In this document: positions 63,831-64,000 of the stretch, piece by piece
Position numbering within the stretch: the stretch's first letter is position 1
Layout of the letters: each line of letters begins with the position of its first letter
Source of the DNA: Gimesia aquarii
GTDB taxonomy: Bacteria > Planctomycetota > Planctomycetia > Planctomycetales > Planctomycetaceae
NCBI RefSeq assembly: GCF_007748195.1
Contig: NZ_CP037920.1
Span: 4,167,800 to 4,231,799 of the forward strand
DNA: 64,000 nt
Reading direction: 5' to 3'
Notes under the pieces: model-generated
The model's input: only the letters and a program-made list of their open reading frames with translations
Database searches by the model: none
Told to the model about the DNA's origin: nothing
Program-made: the position numbers and the translations under genes

Positions 63831-64000
63831 CTATGGTGTAAATCGAGCTGATTTCACAAAATCTCGAAACTCTTTCTCAACTTTCATTAATTGGTCACGC
63901 GGACCTGTTAATTTGAGATAAAAGTCTCTGGGACTTCGAGGAATCGCAACTCCAATCATTCTCATTCCCGATTCACTTGAAGACTCAACACCGATTCCGG
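63831..64000 (-). CDS. C-terminal part of a hypothetical protein (partial)
   Basis: Read on the minus strand from the right edge, an open frame of 56 codons ends at a TAG (63833-63831). The tail reads GVAIPRSPRDFYLKLTGPRD, then a helix with VEKEFRDFVKSARF. The ending 'F..KLTGP...' followed by an amphipathic helix recalls planctomycete exported proteins with PsbP-like or similar beta folds, but I do not recognise the family with confidence. It converges with the FabF-like gene, 9 bases apart. Confidence 0.6.
   Translation of the reverse strand, partial: GIGVESSSESGMRMIGVAIPRSPRDFYLKLTGPRDQLMKVEKEFRDFVKSARFTP

Noticed and set aside
1-64000. CRISPR arrays, insertion sequences, prophage and tRNA genes
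   Set aside because: I looked for regularly spaced repeats, terminal inverted repeats around transposase-like frames, integrase or phage structural motifs, and T-loop-like GGTTCGAATCC segments. None was convincing.

Overview
The window looks like chromosomal DNA of a planctomycete (order Planctomycetales) with rather low GC. This is inferred from family content, not from a marker gene. The lineage-typical genes are a DUF1559 protein with a prepilin-type N-terminus, a haem-motif protein with a planctomycete-style CxxxxCH site, a Tat-exported Gfo/Idh/MocA oxidoreductase, an ECF sigma factor paired with a membrane Ser/Thr kinase, a HYExAFE-type protein and a one-piece SecDF. I saw no rRNA, tRNA, CRISPR array, transposase or phage gene. 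The window cuts a gene at each end (2-145 and 63831-64000).

Layout. 1-12 kb holds catabolic and exported proteins: M20 deacylase, haem-motif protein, oxidoreductase, D-aminoacylase-like amidohydrolase, degenerate receiver, nucleotidyltransferase/HD protein, a cyclase-repeat plus beta-helix protein and a ceramidase-like protein. 11.9-19.7 kb is a tightly packed minus-strand run: anchored hypothetical protein, FtsX-like permease, LolD-like ATPase, a membrane-anchored protein with two ModA-like domains, ModB, ModC, MoaD-like and MoeB-like proteins. It joins oxyanion import to sulfur-carrier or cofactor chemistry. 20-24.5 kb has a lipoprotein, the DUF1559 protein, two small proteins and a GlmU-like hexapeptide-repeat protein.

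24.7-33.4 kb is a chemosensory cluster: cheA (with C-terminal receiver), cheW, a soluble receptor with an N-terminal globin, four PAS domains and an MCP signalling domain, then cheY, cheB and cheR. A predicted terminator separates the receptor from cheY. 33.9-45.6 kb is mostly plus-strand housekeeping: gap, rpe, a histidine-phosphatase-like pseudoenzyme overlapping accD, a kinase with an unusual catalytic loop, a UvrD/PcrA helicase, tsaB and a dihydroorotase-like enzyme, with a minus-strand ClC transporter between. 45.7-51.6 kb holds tgt-yajC-secDF and a type II secretion F-type protein. The rest holds a FabI-like reductase, EF-hand protein, GT9 glycosyltransferase, sigma/kinase pair, rhomboid protease, YkgJ-like protein, hisS, a nuclease-like HYExAFE protein and a FabF-like synthase.

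The strongest leads are the globin-PAS-MCP receptor with its exact 360-bp PAS repeats, the double-ModA transporter operon, a queuine tRNA-ribosyltransferase that has lost two of its three zinc cysteines, and the histidine-phosphatase-like protein with no catalytic histidines, translationally coupled to accD. All calls come from reading the sequence by eye. No database search was run.
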